From Micrococcus lacusdianchii (lineage in GTDB: Bacteria > Actinomycetota > Actinomycetes > Actinomycetales > Micrococcaceae), in assembly GCF_023155805.1 (NCBI RefSeq), contig NZ_JAKNUW010000005.1:1-64000 (forward strand): a stretch of DNA of 64,000 nt, in the 5' to 3' direction. The notes under the pieces were generated by a model. It saw nothing but the letters and a program-made list of their open reading frames with translations, was not told where the DNA came from and did no database searches. Below are positions 1 to 7,900 of this stretch, piece by piece (positions within the stretch are counted from its first letter, which is position 1; every line of letters begins with the position of its first letter). Position numbers and translations under genes: made by a program.

Positions 1-131
1 AGATCTCGGGCCAGTTCCGCCGGGTAAGCGGGATGGTCGAGCAGGGTCAAGATGATCCGGGATCGAGTGGGGTCGGCCAGTGCACGACCCAGGCGGTTCA
101 TCACGTCGAGACGCGAAGCAATAGTCATCAT
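1..131 (-). CDS. ArsR/SmtB-family metalloregulator, CmtR-like (partial, C-terminus outside window)
   Basis: Forty-three N-terminal residues are visible, read leftwards from ATG 131 and running off the window. After a short leader the protein reads LGRALADPTRSRIILTLL, then a DHPAYPAELARDL segment. This matches the first winged-helix elements of ArsR/SmtB repressors and most resembles mycobacterial CmtR, a Cd/Pb sensor. Such proteins normally repress a metal efflux gene and leave DNA on metal binding. The metal ligands lie mostly beyond the visible part, so metal specificity cannot be judged. It sits beside a serine resolvase, as in mobile metal-resistance modules. A second ATG at 128 could also start it; 131 fits the upstream -10 box. 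Confidence 0.8.
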   Translation of the reverse strand, partial: MMTIASRLDVMNRLGRALADPTRSRIILTLLDHPAYPAELARD

Positions 132-159
132 GGACTGAACTATACAGCGTGAACTGAAC
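132..159 (-). promoter_or_regulatory. Leaderless promoter and possible operator of the ArsR-type gene
   Basis: On the minus strand TATAGT (143-138) lies six bases before ATG 131, the spacing of a leaderless actinobacterial start. The heptamer ACTGAAC occurs twice as a direct repeat (134-140 and 153-159), overlapping the -10 box, so a repressor bound there would block transcription. That this is the autoregulatory operator is inference from ArsR-family habit. Confidence 0.5.
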
Positions 160-207
160 ACTCGGTCACAGGCGTCAGCCCAGATCGCATGCCCGTAAGG
201 GGATCCT

Positions 208-284
208 TCACCGTACGTCGAGCGAGCTCAGTCCTCGACGACTTCTTGTGAGGGATCGTCATGTACGCAAGACCCGTACGGTGA
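208..284. repeat. 10-bp inverted repeat upstream of the resolvase (possible res subsites)
   Basis: TCACCGTACG at 208-217 is repeated exactly in inverted orientation at 275-284, upstream of the serine resolvase start. Tn3-type resolvases act at res sites built of paired inverted subsites lying next to their gene, and the position fits. No full three-subsite res structure could be made out by eye. Confidence 0.35.
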
Positions 285-323
285 CGTGGGCGGTGAGGGG
301 AGGGTAACTGCAACAATGGGGAC

Positions 324-896
324 ATGCATGTTGGCTACGCGCGCGTCTCGACTCTCGAGCAAGACCTCTCCGCCCAACGGGAAGCACTCGAGCGCCTCGG
401 AGTCGAGAACAAGGACATCTACTTCGACCACGGCCTGACGGGAACGACCCGCGCCCGGCCCGGGCTGCGCGAAGCGCTCGCCGCGACCCGGGACGGCGAC
501 ACCCTGGTGGTGACCAAGCTCGACCGGCTGGCCCGCTCGCTCCCGGACGCGAGGGACATCGCCGACGAGCTCACCACCAAGGGAGTGGCGCTCAGTCTCG
601 GAGGCAGCGTCTACGACCCCAACGACGCCGTCGGCCGGTTACTGTTCAACGTGCTCGGCATGGTGGCCGAGTTTGAGGCGGACCTCATCCGCCTGCGCAC
701 TCGCGAAGGCATGGCCATCGCCAGATCCAAGGGCAAACTCAAAGGCAAGAAGCCCAAGCTCTCGCCCTCTCAGCGCAAGCACCTGCTGACGTTGCACGCC
801 GCCGGCGAGCACGCCCAAGCCGAGCTGGCCGAGCTGTTCAACGTCTCCCGCACCACCATCTACCGCGAGCTGCGCCGCACCACGACCGACACCTGA
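324..896 (+). CDS. Serine recombinase, Tn3 resolvase/DNA invertase type
   Basis: A 190-residue site-specific recombinase of the small serine resolvase/invertase group. The catalytic domain opens with the YARVST motif (nucleophile Ser at about residue 9). The conserved LDRLARS block (about 67-73) and the GMVAEFEADLIRLRTREG dimer-helix region follow. The C-terminal 45 residues form the helix-turn-helix, ending in LAELFNVSRTTIYREL. Length is normal and no transposase is adjacent, so it may resolve a plasmid or transposon dimer or be a relic of one. Start ATG 324 is preceded by a close purine-rich GGGGA. It shares a low-GC island with the ArsR fragment and the nuclease-like gene downstream. Confidence 0.92.
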   Translation: MHVGYARVSTLEQDLSAQREALERLGVENKDIYFDHGLTGTTRARPGLREALAATRDGDTLVVTKLDRLARSLPDARDIADELTTKGVALSLGGSVYDPNDAVGRLLFNVLGMVAEFEADLIRLRTREGMAIARSKGKLKGKKPKLSPSQRKHLLTLHAAGEHAQAELAELFNVSRTTIYRELRRTTTDT

Positions 897-1037
897 CCGC
901 GCCTGCACCGCCACTGAGCGATCACAGAAACCCGCCACCAAGCCATCACATCCACAGGACTGGGTCGCCCGAGTCGTTGCCAAGAACCTATGGGTTGTGG
1001 CGGGAGGTTTCGAGAGCGGGGACGATCTCCCACCCCA

Positions 1038-1043
1038 TAGACT
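1038..1043 (+). promoter_or_regulatory. -10 box TAGACT before the orphan nuclease-like gene
   Basis: TAGACT lies eight bases before GTG 1052, close enough for a leaderless transcript. The same hexamer precedes several other genes in the window. No clear -35 is visible. Confidence 0.5.
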
Positions 1044-1051
1044 CTTGAGTT

Positions 1052-2473
1052 GTGCCCAGTGCGAAGTACCCCATGCAGCTCCCGCGTGAGACCCCTACTC
1101 AGGTTCGGAGAACGAATCTAGATCCCGAGGGGAAGTTTCCTCATCCTTTGGTGGCATGCCTCGCGGAGGCGACGGTGTCGCCGGCAGAGGTCGATGTTTT
1201 CCCCATGGTGGTCCGAGCACAGCAGCCAGACGAGCTCCACCTTCCTGACTACGACCTGATCGTCTCGTTCGGCCAGCCAATCAATGGCGCCCAGGCGCCG
1301 GTCATCGTCTTCGGCCCCGTTGGCGGCCAACGTCTAGCCTGTCCGGAGGACTTCTTGCTTGAGGCTTCGTTCCACGGCTCAGTATTGGACGATGGCTACT
1401 CAGTTGAGACCCGGGAGACACAGCTGCGCTCGTTGATACAGGTGCCCCTGGCGGCAACACCTTGGAGGGATCTTCTCAAGGAAGGGCTCCAGCCGGCCAT
1501 CTCAGCGAACCTGGGCAACCTTCACACCATTCAGACGTCTGACCTAGTGATCATGACCAGGGACAGCGAGCCGCAGATACAACACTGGTTGGGACCAGAG
1601 GAGGCGCTTACGCCGCTCCTGAAGTTCCAGGACGGCACGGTAATCGCCGCCATGGGGCTGACGGCAGAGCGCTTCCCCATCTTGTTCCTCCCGTCATGGA
1701 CGCCAAACAAGCGCGCATGGCTGCTGACAGCATGGAGGGAGTGGGTCGCCGATGGCACCATAGATGCTCCTCCTCCCAGCGAAGGGTTCGACGACGCAGC
1801 CTGGACGACCGGGGCAGAGCTCCGAGAGCTGGAGGAAATCCATCGTCTTGAGCTCGATCTGCAGCGTGAGAAGGAGAGGTTGGGTCAGGCAATCGCGGCC
1901 GCGAAGGGTCGGTTAGCCGAGGCCTCAGAGGCTGCGGAATCGGGGGCGCGGCGTCTATTGACCAAGAACGGCGAAGACCTCGAATTGGCAGTGGAGGAGG
2001 CCCTCTCGGCCCTGGGCTTTGAGGTTACGCTTATGGATTCGGATGGGGTGGCCAAACTCGAGGACCTGCGGGTGAGTACAAGTTCCGGGACGTGGACCGC
2101 GCTTGTGGAGGTCAAGGGCTACTCCAAGGCTGGTAAGTCCAACGACTTCCAAAAGTTTGCCCGGTACAGCTCTGAGTACAGTCGCCAGACAAACATGCAA
2201 CCGGACGCCTACTGGTACGTGGTAAATGCGTACATGGGACAACCTCCGGCCGCTCGGCCGGGCCCCTTCGAGTCAGTGCAGGACCACGTTCAAACCTTCA
2301 GCGAGGAGGGTGGTCTTGTAATTCCGACCGCAGAACTCTTCCGCCTGGTCAGGTCCGTCGAGGCCGGCGTTCTCACCACGGGGGCAGCGCAGGCCTCTCT
2401 TACTAGCCAGCGGGGTCTCTACAGTACAGATTCACTGACTCACGAGGCGTCTGATGGGGGCACTGCGGAGTAG
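1052..2473 (+). CDS. Orphan protein with C-terminal PD-(D/E)XK-like nuclease domain and central coiled coil
   Basis: A 473-residue protein of unknown function. Residues 1 to about 240 form a globular region I do not recognise. About 255-300 is Glu/Lys/Ala-rich and reads as a coiled coil (ELRELEEIHRLELDLQREKE). The next part, LELAVEEALSALGFEV then LEDLRV then LVEVKGYS, has the order of a PD-(D/E)XK nuclease core: helix, Asp on one strand, E-x-K on the next. Base composition is clearly less GC-rich than the chromosome around it. It has no partner methylase or helicase in the window. It could be a stand-alone restriction or anti-phage nuclease carried by the island; this is inference. GTG 1052 is the furthest start; ATG 1073 is an alternative. 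Confidence 0.75.
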   Translation: MPSAKYPMQLPRETPTQVRRTNLDPEGKFPHPLVACLAEATVSPAEVDVFPMVVRAQQPDELHLPDYDLIVSFGQPINGAQAPVIVFGPVGGQRLACPEDFLLEASFHGSVLDDGYSVETRETQLRSLIQVPLAATPWRDLLKEGLQPAISANLGNLHTIQTSDLVIMTRDSEPQIQHWLGPEEALTPLLKFQDGTVIAAMGLTAERFPILFLPSWTPNKRAWLLTAWREWVADGTIDAPPPSEGFDDAAWTTGAELRELEEIHRLELDLQREKERLGQAIAAAKGRLAEASEAAESGARRLLTKNGEDLELAVEEALSALGFEVTLMDSDGVAKLEDLRVSTSSGTWTALVEVKGYSKAGKSNDFQKFARYSSEYSRQTNMQPDAYWYVVNAYMGQPPAARPGPFESVQDHVQTFSEEGGLVIPTAELFRLVRSVEAGVLTTGAAQASLTSQRGLYSTDSLTHEASDGGTAE

Positions 2474-2639
2474 ACGGCAGTCCCCAGTCACCAGCACCAG
2501 GAACACCGGCGGCGACGGCCACGGGCATCTCGAACCGACCGACGTGTCCCCAGAGCTGGCCGACTACATACGCCACCTCACACTCGCAGCCGTCGCCTAC
2601 CTCCTGGCTGAGGTCCAGCACACGCCCCCTCGACAGTGA
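2454..2639 (+). CDS. Small hypothetical protein
   Basis: A 61-residue ORF whose start overlaps the end of the nuclease-like gene by 20 bases, as in translationally coupled genes. The N-terminus is Arg- and Gly-rich. The second half (LEPTDVSPELADYIRHLTL, then AAVAYLLAEVQ) looks like two amphipathic helices and reads like genuine protein. It has no recognisable domain. It may be a partner or immunity-type small protein of the upstream gene, but only the coupling suggests this. It could also be a chance ORF. Confidence 0.45.
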   Translation: MGALRSRRQSPVTSTRNTGGDGHGHLEPTDVSPELADYIRHLTLAAVAYLLAEVQHTPPRQ

Positions 2640-2681
2640 CTGCTGTACGGACCGGGGGACGTCGGTGACACCGCCCGCGGC

Positions 2682-2730
2682 CGAGGGCCACTTTTCGCGG
2701 GCCACACTGACTGACCTGCTCTGCGAAAAG
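2682..2730. repeat. Possible insertion-sequence end remnant with 8-bp inverted repeat
   Basis: The stretch GGGCCACTTTTCGCGGGCCA and the following TGACTGAC resemble terminal repeats of IS21-like elements in actinobacteria, from memory only. CTTTTCGC (2691-2698) is inverted as GCGAAAAG at 2723-2730. No transposase is present. Apart from this and the small ORF, 2640-2811 holds nothing I can identify. Confidence 0.25.
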
Positions 2731-2811
2731 TTCACCGCGTGTCGTGTGAAATCTTCACTGCATCTCGACAGCAGCGATGCCGTGACGTGGGACGACGGTG
2801 CCGGACACGAC

Positions 2812-2844
2812 GAAGCCCCGGGACCGAACCGGTCCCGGGGCTTC
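2812..2844 (-). terminator. Rho-independent-type terminator of tRNA-Ser
   Basis: A perfect 14-bp stem (2812-2825 with 2831-2844, loop GAACC) lies just beyond the 3' end of the minus-strand tRNA gene. Confidence 0.8.
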
Positions 2845-2852
2845 GTGCTCCG

Positions 2853-2937
2853 CGGAGGATGGGGGATTTGAACCCCCGAGGGCGTGAACCCAACACGCGT
2901 TCCAGGCGTGCGCCATAGGCCGCTAGGCGAATCCTCC
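2853..2937 (-). tRNA. tRNA-Ser (anticodon GGA)
   Basis: Read on the minus strand, an 85-nt class II tRNA: acceptor GGAGGAT pairs with ATCCTCC, the anticodon stem CACGC/GCGTG carries loop CTGGAAC (anticodon GGA), then comes a long variable arm and a T-arm with GGTTCAAAT. CCA is not encoded. Its 3' end faces the island at 1-2850, so it may be the integration site of that island. Confidence 0.95.
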
Positions 2938-3079
2938 TTGGCGTGCCCCCGTGCGGCGGACCGCGCAAGGGCAGGCTCCATCATAACCAGATCGCCGCGC
3001 AGGGTGCCACTCGGGGCCGGGGGTGCCCGCGTCGGACCGCTGCCTCACGCGGGCGTCGCGCCCCGGGGGCGGCCACTGC

Positions 3080-3085
3080 TAGACT
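3080..3085 (+). promoter_or_regulatory. -10 box TAGACT of the SRP RNA gene
   Basis: TAGACT lies about seven bases before the predicted 5' end of the 4.5S RNA. It is a useful reference because the RNA start is fixed by structure. Confidence 0.6.
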
Positions 3086-3091
3086 CTGGGA

Positions 3092-3182
3092 CGGCCCCTC
3101 ACGTGGTGTCATCTCGCCGAACTCCCCCAGGACCGGAAGGTAGCAAGGGTAGGTGGGCTCTGGCAGGTGCGTGAGGGGTCTT
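3092..3182 (+). ncRNA. ffs: Signal recognition particle RNA, small bacterial type (4.5S)
   Basis: The conserved apical part is visible at about 3127-3155: an asymmetric loop with GGAAGGTAGCAAGGGTAGG, matching the Ffh-binding domain of SRP RNA. The outer strands CCCCTCACG and CGTGAGGGG pair to close the helix. About 90 nt, the usual small form without an Alu domain. It lies just upstream of gluQRS and has its own TAGACT box. Confidence 0.9.
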
Positions 3183-3210
3183 CGATTTCCCCGAGACCGA
3201 GGGAGGCCCC

Positions 3211-4194
3211 ATGCCCGCCGGCCGATACGCCCCCTCCCCCACCGGGACCCTGCATCTGGGCAACCTGCGCACCGCGATCGTCGCGTGGCTCGCGGCCCGC
3301 GCGTCGGGCCGGGACTTCTGGCTGCGGATCGAGGACCTGGACCGCGTCCGCTCGGGCGCGGAGGCCGAGCAGCTGCGGGACCTGCGGGCCGTCGGCCTGG
3401 ACTGGGACGCCGCACCCGTCCGCCAGTCCGAGCGCGCCCCCCGGTACGCGGACGCCGTCGCCGCCCTGCGTGCCGCCCACGGGCAGGACGCCGTCTACGA
3501 GTGCTTCTGCTCCCGGAAGGACATCGCGCAGGCCGGCTCCGCACCCCAGGCCGGGGACGAGACGGACGACGACGCGCCACCCGCCCCGCTGCGCCCGCCG
3601 GGCTTCTACCCCGGCACGTGCCGCGGGCTGACGGAGGCGGAGCGCGCCGTCCGCCGCCGCGAGCGCCCCGCCGCCCTCCGGATCGACGCGGCCCTGGTGG
3701 CTGGGCTGCCGGACGGGGCGGTCCCGGAGGCCTCCGCCCACGACCTGCTGCACGGCGAGGTCACGGGCCTGGTGGACGACCTGGTGCTGCGCCGCAACGA
3801 CGGCGCGTGGGCGTACAACCTGGCGGTCGTCGTCGACGATGCAGCGCAGGGCGTGGACCAGGTGGTCCGCGGGGACGACCTACTCGACTCCGCGCCCCGG
3901 CAGCGCTGGCTGGCGGCGCGGATCGCGGAGGCGCAGGGACAGAAGGCCGCGCGGGTGGAGCACCTGCACGTGCCGCTGGTCCTCAACGCCGACGGACGGC
4001 GGCTGGCCAAGCGCGACGGCGCCGTGACCCTGGCAGACCTGGCCGCCGAGGACTCCGCCTGGACGCCGGAGGCCGTGCGGGACCGGCTCCTGGCGTCCCT
4101 GGGCCTGCCGGTCGGGCCGCTCTCCCATGCGGTGGCCGCGTTCGACCCGGCCGCGCTGCCGCGGGATCCGTGGGTGTTCCGCGGCCGACTGTGA
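3211..4194 (+). CDS. gluQRS: Glutamyl-Q tRNA(Asp) synthetase
   Basis: 327 residues. A truncated glutamyl-tRNA synthetase paralogue that activates glutamate and attaches it to queuosine at position 34 of tRNA-Asp. The N-terminal YAPSPTGTLHLGNLRTA holds the class I HIGH-type signature (HLGN). The KMSKS-like loop reads RRLAKRDG (about residue 264). No anticodon-binding domain follows, as expected for GluQ rather than GltX. A zinc-type site may be formed by ECFCSRKD and the Cys near PGTCRG. An acidic low-complexity insert (DETDDDAPP) sits between. The gene is likely monocistronic; its end is 16 bp from the convergent nitroreductase. Confidence 0.9.
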   Translation: MPAGRYAPSPTGTLHLGNLRTAIVAWLAARASGRDFWLRIEDLDRVRSGAEAEQLRDLRAVGLDWDAAPVRQSERAPRYADAVAALRAAHGQDAVYECFCSRKDIAQAGSAPQAGDETDDDAPPAPLRPPGFYPGTCRGLTEAERAVRRRERPAALRIDAALVAGLPDGAVPEASAHDLLHGEVTGLVDDLVLRRNDGAWAYNLAVVVDDAAQGVDQVVRGDDLLDSAPRQRWLAARIAEAQGQKAARVEHLHVPLVLNADGRRLAKRDGAVTLADLAAEDSAWTPEAVRDRLLASLGLPVGPLSHAVAAFDPAALPRDPWVFRGRL

Positions 4195-4210
4195 CGGCGG
4201 CCGCCGGGCC

Positions 4211-4873
4211 TCAGAGGACCTGCGCGGCCTGCTCGAACTCGAGCCGGCCCTGGCGCGGCTGCTGGGCGTTCTCGTCGTCGGCCGGGGCGTGGCCCACGTT
4301 GACGACCACGAGCGACTTCCAGGCGCGGTCCGCGTGGAACTCGGCGTCCACGCCGTCGTTCTTGAAGCCCGCCATGGGGCCGACCTCGAGACCGTGGGCG
4401 CGCAGGGCCATCAGCAGGTAGCCGATCTGGATGGCCGCGTTGAGCCGGCCCATTCCCTCGCGCATTGTCGGCCTGCCCTCGGCGTCCTGCTCGAAGCCCT
4501 CGCGGAACGGGGCCAGGTGACCCATGTGGCGGTGCCAGTCGAGGTCGTAGGAGGCGATCAGCGTCAGCGGCGCCCGCTCCGTCTTCTCCCTGTTGAAGGC
4601 GATCATGTGCGGGAGCAGACGCTGCTTCGCCTCGGGGGACGCGATGACGTCCAGGCGCAGCGGCTGGCTGTTCATGGCGGTCGGGGCCCAGCGCAGGTCC
4701 TCGTAGGCGCGGCGGACCAGCTCGAGGTCCACGGGCTCGTCCGCGAAGAGCTGGGTGGTGTGCCCGTCGAGGAAGAGATGGTCGATCGCCTCCCGGTCCA
4801 GCCGGCCGGTGTCGGCCCGTGGCTGCGTGGGGTGGGCGGTGTCCTCGGCGTCGTGGTGCATCTCCGCGGTCAT
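4211..4873 (-). CDS. Nitroreductase-family protein, malonic semialdehyde reductase (RutE/HadB) type
   Basis: 220 residues. Flavin-dependent reductase of the nitroreductase fold. Family marks are FADEPVDLELVRRAYEDLRWAPTAMNSQP near the N-terminus (FMN-phosphate-binding region) and NAAIQIGYLLMALRAHGLEVGPMAGF in the middle. RutE members reduce malonic semialdehyde to 3-hydroxypropionate in pyrimidine breakdown, but no rut genes are nearby, so the substrate is uncertain. ATG 4873 is chosen. The frame runs further upstream (ATG 4981), but that would cross the dnaX promoter, and no strong ribosome site marks either start. It is divergent from dnaX. Confidence 0.8.
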   Translation of the reverse strand: MTAEMHHDAEDTAHPTQPRADTGRLDREAIDHLFLDGHTTQLFADEPVDLELVRRAYEDLRWAPTAMNSQPLRLDVIASPEAKQRLLPHMIAFNREKTERAPLTLIASYDLDWHRHMGHLAPFREGFEQDAEGRPTMREGMGRLNAAIQIGYLLMALRAHGLEVGPMAGFKNDGVDAEFHADRAWKSLVVVNVGHAPADDENAQQPRQGRLEFEQAAQVL

Positions 4874-4960
4874 GGCAGGGCCAACGCCGAGCGCCGCGGC
4901 CGGGATTCCCGGCACCGCCCTCCGCCGGTGGACGCCGCTATCGTGTCCGGACCCACCGGA

Positions 4961-4966
4961 TAGGCT
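4961..4966 (+). promoter_or_regulatory. -10 box TAGGCT, leaderless start of dnaX
   Basis: TAGGCT is followed by seven bases and GTG 4974. There is no Shine-Dalgarno sequence. This fixes the dnaX start despite an open frame reaching back to 4755. Confidence 0.65.
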
Positions 4967-4973
4967 GACGCGG

Positions 4974-7900
4974 GTGAGCACCGCCCTGTACCGCCGCTAC
5001 CGCCCCGACCGGTTCGAGGACGTGATCGGGCAGGACCACGTCACCGTGCCGCTCCGGACCGCGCTGTCCAAGGACCGCGTGAACCACGCCTATCTCTTCT
5101 CCGGCCCGCGCGGCTGCGGCAAGACCACCTCCGCCCGCATCCTGGCGCGCTGCCTGAACTGCGCGCAGGGCCCCACGCCCACCCCGTGCGGGGAGTGCGA
5201 CTCGTGCCGGGACCTCGCCACCGGCGGCCCCGGCTCGCTGGACGTCCTCGAGATCGACGCCGCCAGCCACGGCGGAGTGGACGACGCGCGGGGACTGCGC
5301 GAGCGGGCCACGTTCGCCCCGGTGCGGGACCGCTACAAGATCCTCATCATCGACGAGGCCCACATGGTCACGGCGGCCGGCTTCAACGCGCTGCTGAAGA
5401 TCGTGGAGGAGCCGCCGGAGCACCTGAAGTTCATCTTCGCCACCACGGAGCCGGACAAGGTGATCGGCACCATCCGCTCGCGCACGCACCACTACCCCTT
5501 CCGTCTGGTGCCGCCGGAGCCGCTCATCGCCCACCTGGAGCAGCTGTGCCAGGAGGAGGGCATCCGCGTGCAGCCCGGCGTGCTGCCGCTCGTGGTGCGC
5601 GCCGGCACGGGCTCGGTGCGGGACACCCTCTCCGTGCTGGACCAGCTGATCGGCGGCGCCCAGCAGGGGCAGGTCTCGTATGAGCTCGCCGTCAGCCTGC
5701 TCGGGTTCACCCCGGAGGCGCTGCTGGACGACGTGATCGACGCCGTCGCCGCGGAGGACACCCCCACCGTGTTCCGCGTGGCGGACCGCGTGGTGCAGTC
5801 CGGCCAGGACCCCCGCCGGTTCGTGGAGGACCTGCTGGACCGGTTCCGGGACCTGGTGATCGCCCGCGCCCTCCCCGACGAGGCCGGAGCCATCCTGCAC
5901 GGCATGCCCGAGGACCAGGTCCGCCGCCTCGCCGCGCAGGCCGCCCAGCTCTCCCGGTCCGAGCTCTCCCGCCTCGCGGACGTGACCAACGTGGCGCTGA
6001 CGGACATGGTGGGCGCCACGAGCCCCCGCCTGCACCTCGAGCTGCTCATGGCGCGCCTCATGCTGCCCGCCACGGATGACTCGCACCGCGGCCTCGCCGC
6101 CCGCCTGGAGGCCCTCGAGCGTCGCGTCGGCGCCGGCGCCCCCCTCACCGACGACGACGGCGTCCCCGCCGACACGGTCAGCACCCGGGGCACGGCGGAT
6201 GGGGCCGCAGGGCTGAGCGGCGCCGCGCTCGCCCGCGCCGCTGCCCGGCGTGCCGAGACCGCCGCCGCCCCTGCCCCGGAGACCGCTGACACTCCGGCCC
6301 CCGCAGCGCCGACGGAGGACACCCGCCCGGCGCCGGTCGCGCCGGACACTCCGCGCCCGGCCGAGACCGGCGGGGGGACGGACGGGGAGGCCCCGGCGCG
6401 TCGTCCTGCGCCGGAGGCGGCGCCGACGTCGTCCGCAGGCCCCCGCACCGCGGAGGAGCCCCCCGCGCAGCGGGCCGCCGCACCGGCCGGGCCCGCAGCC
6501 GCGCCGATCCCCGCTGCCGCCGCGCCGAGCCAGGTGGAGAAGGTGCGCCGCGCGTGGCCGGACATCCTCGGGGCGATCGAGGACTCCTCACGCCTGGTGT
6601 GGATGCTGGTCAAGGACAACGCCTCGGTGGCGGGGTACGACGGCGACCTGCTCACCGTCGCGTTCACCCAGGACGGCCCGCGCCGGACCCTGCTCGCCCG
6701 TCAGGGGGACCAGGTCCTCGCGGAGGCCGTGCACCGCGTGCTCGGCATCCGGCCCGAGCTGGACCTCATCCTCGGCGGCGACGGCCCGCAGGACGGCGAC
6801 CGCCCCGGCGGCGGGCCGTCCCGGCCGGACAGGCCCGCGCCCCCGCAGGGTCCGCAGCCGGGCCGAGGCTCCGCGCCCGAGAGTGCGGAGGAGCCGACGA
6901 CGCCCCGGCCCTCGGCCGAGCGGGCCGCCCCTGCGCCGGCGGCCCCCGAGCGCCGGACCCCGGCCGAGCCGAGCCCGCCGTCCGCTCCGGCGGGGCGCAC
7001 GTCCGCCCCGGAGGTCCCGGTGGCCACGTCCTGGCCCTCGCCTGCACCCACGCCTAGCGGGGCGACCCCGCCGCCGCCCGCCCGCACGGAGCAGCCCACG
7101 GGCCGGCCAGCACCGGCCCCGCCGTCCGGCGGGCCCGCCCCCACCGCGGCACGCCCCGCCGCCCCGGCGGAGGCCCGCTCGGCAACGCGCCCCGGACCCG
7201 CGGACACCACGCCCCCTGCGGCGCCCGCGCCGCAGGGCTGGGGCCGCGCGGACGAGGAGCCCCCCGCCTGGGAGGACGCCCCGCCACCGCCCGAGGACCC
7301 GTGGGACGACCTGCCGGAGTTCGACCCGGACGCGGACATGGAGGACTCCCCCGGCCCCGAGGGCTGGACTCCGGACCAGGACGGCGCGGAGGGCTCCGAC
7401 CGCGCGGCCCCCGCCGCGCCCGCCCTGGACGTGCCGACCCCGCAGGACTGGGGCGCCCCCGCCGGGCAGGGAGCCGCCGCACCGTCGTCGCCCGCGCCGG
7501 ACCAGCCTGCCGAGGCGCCCCCCGCCCCCAGCGACGCCGACGTGCGCCGCGCCTACGACCCGGGCCCGCTCGTCCGCGAGGAGGAGCACACCATTCCCGT
7601 GTTCGCGAAGCCCGAGGCCGAGCTGCGCGCCGAGTTCGCCGCCCGCTTCGGCGGTACGCGGCCGGCCGGCTTCGACGCCGATCGCGCGGCGGAGCAGGCG
7701 GACGACTCCCCCTCCGGGGACGACGACGCCGACCCCGACCGACCCGGAGCGGCCGTCCGCGCCGCCCTGGCCGGGGAGCCGGACCGGTACGGGCAGGACG
7801 CCGCCGAGCACGCGGCGGAGGAGGAGGCCGGCGTCCGGGAGGACCCGCAGGCCGCCGCCTCCGGTACGGAGGATCCCGTCTCCGCATCTCCGGCCCGCCC

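Noticed and set aside
1-900. Complete Tn3-family transposon
   Set aside because: No transposase and no terminal repeats typical of Tn3 are visible; only the resolvase is present.
4974-6200. Programmed frameshift in dnaX
   Set aside because: No A-rich slippery heptamer or downstream hairpin at the expected place was seen.
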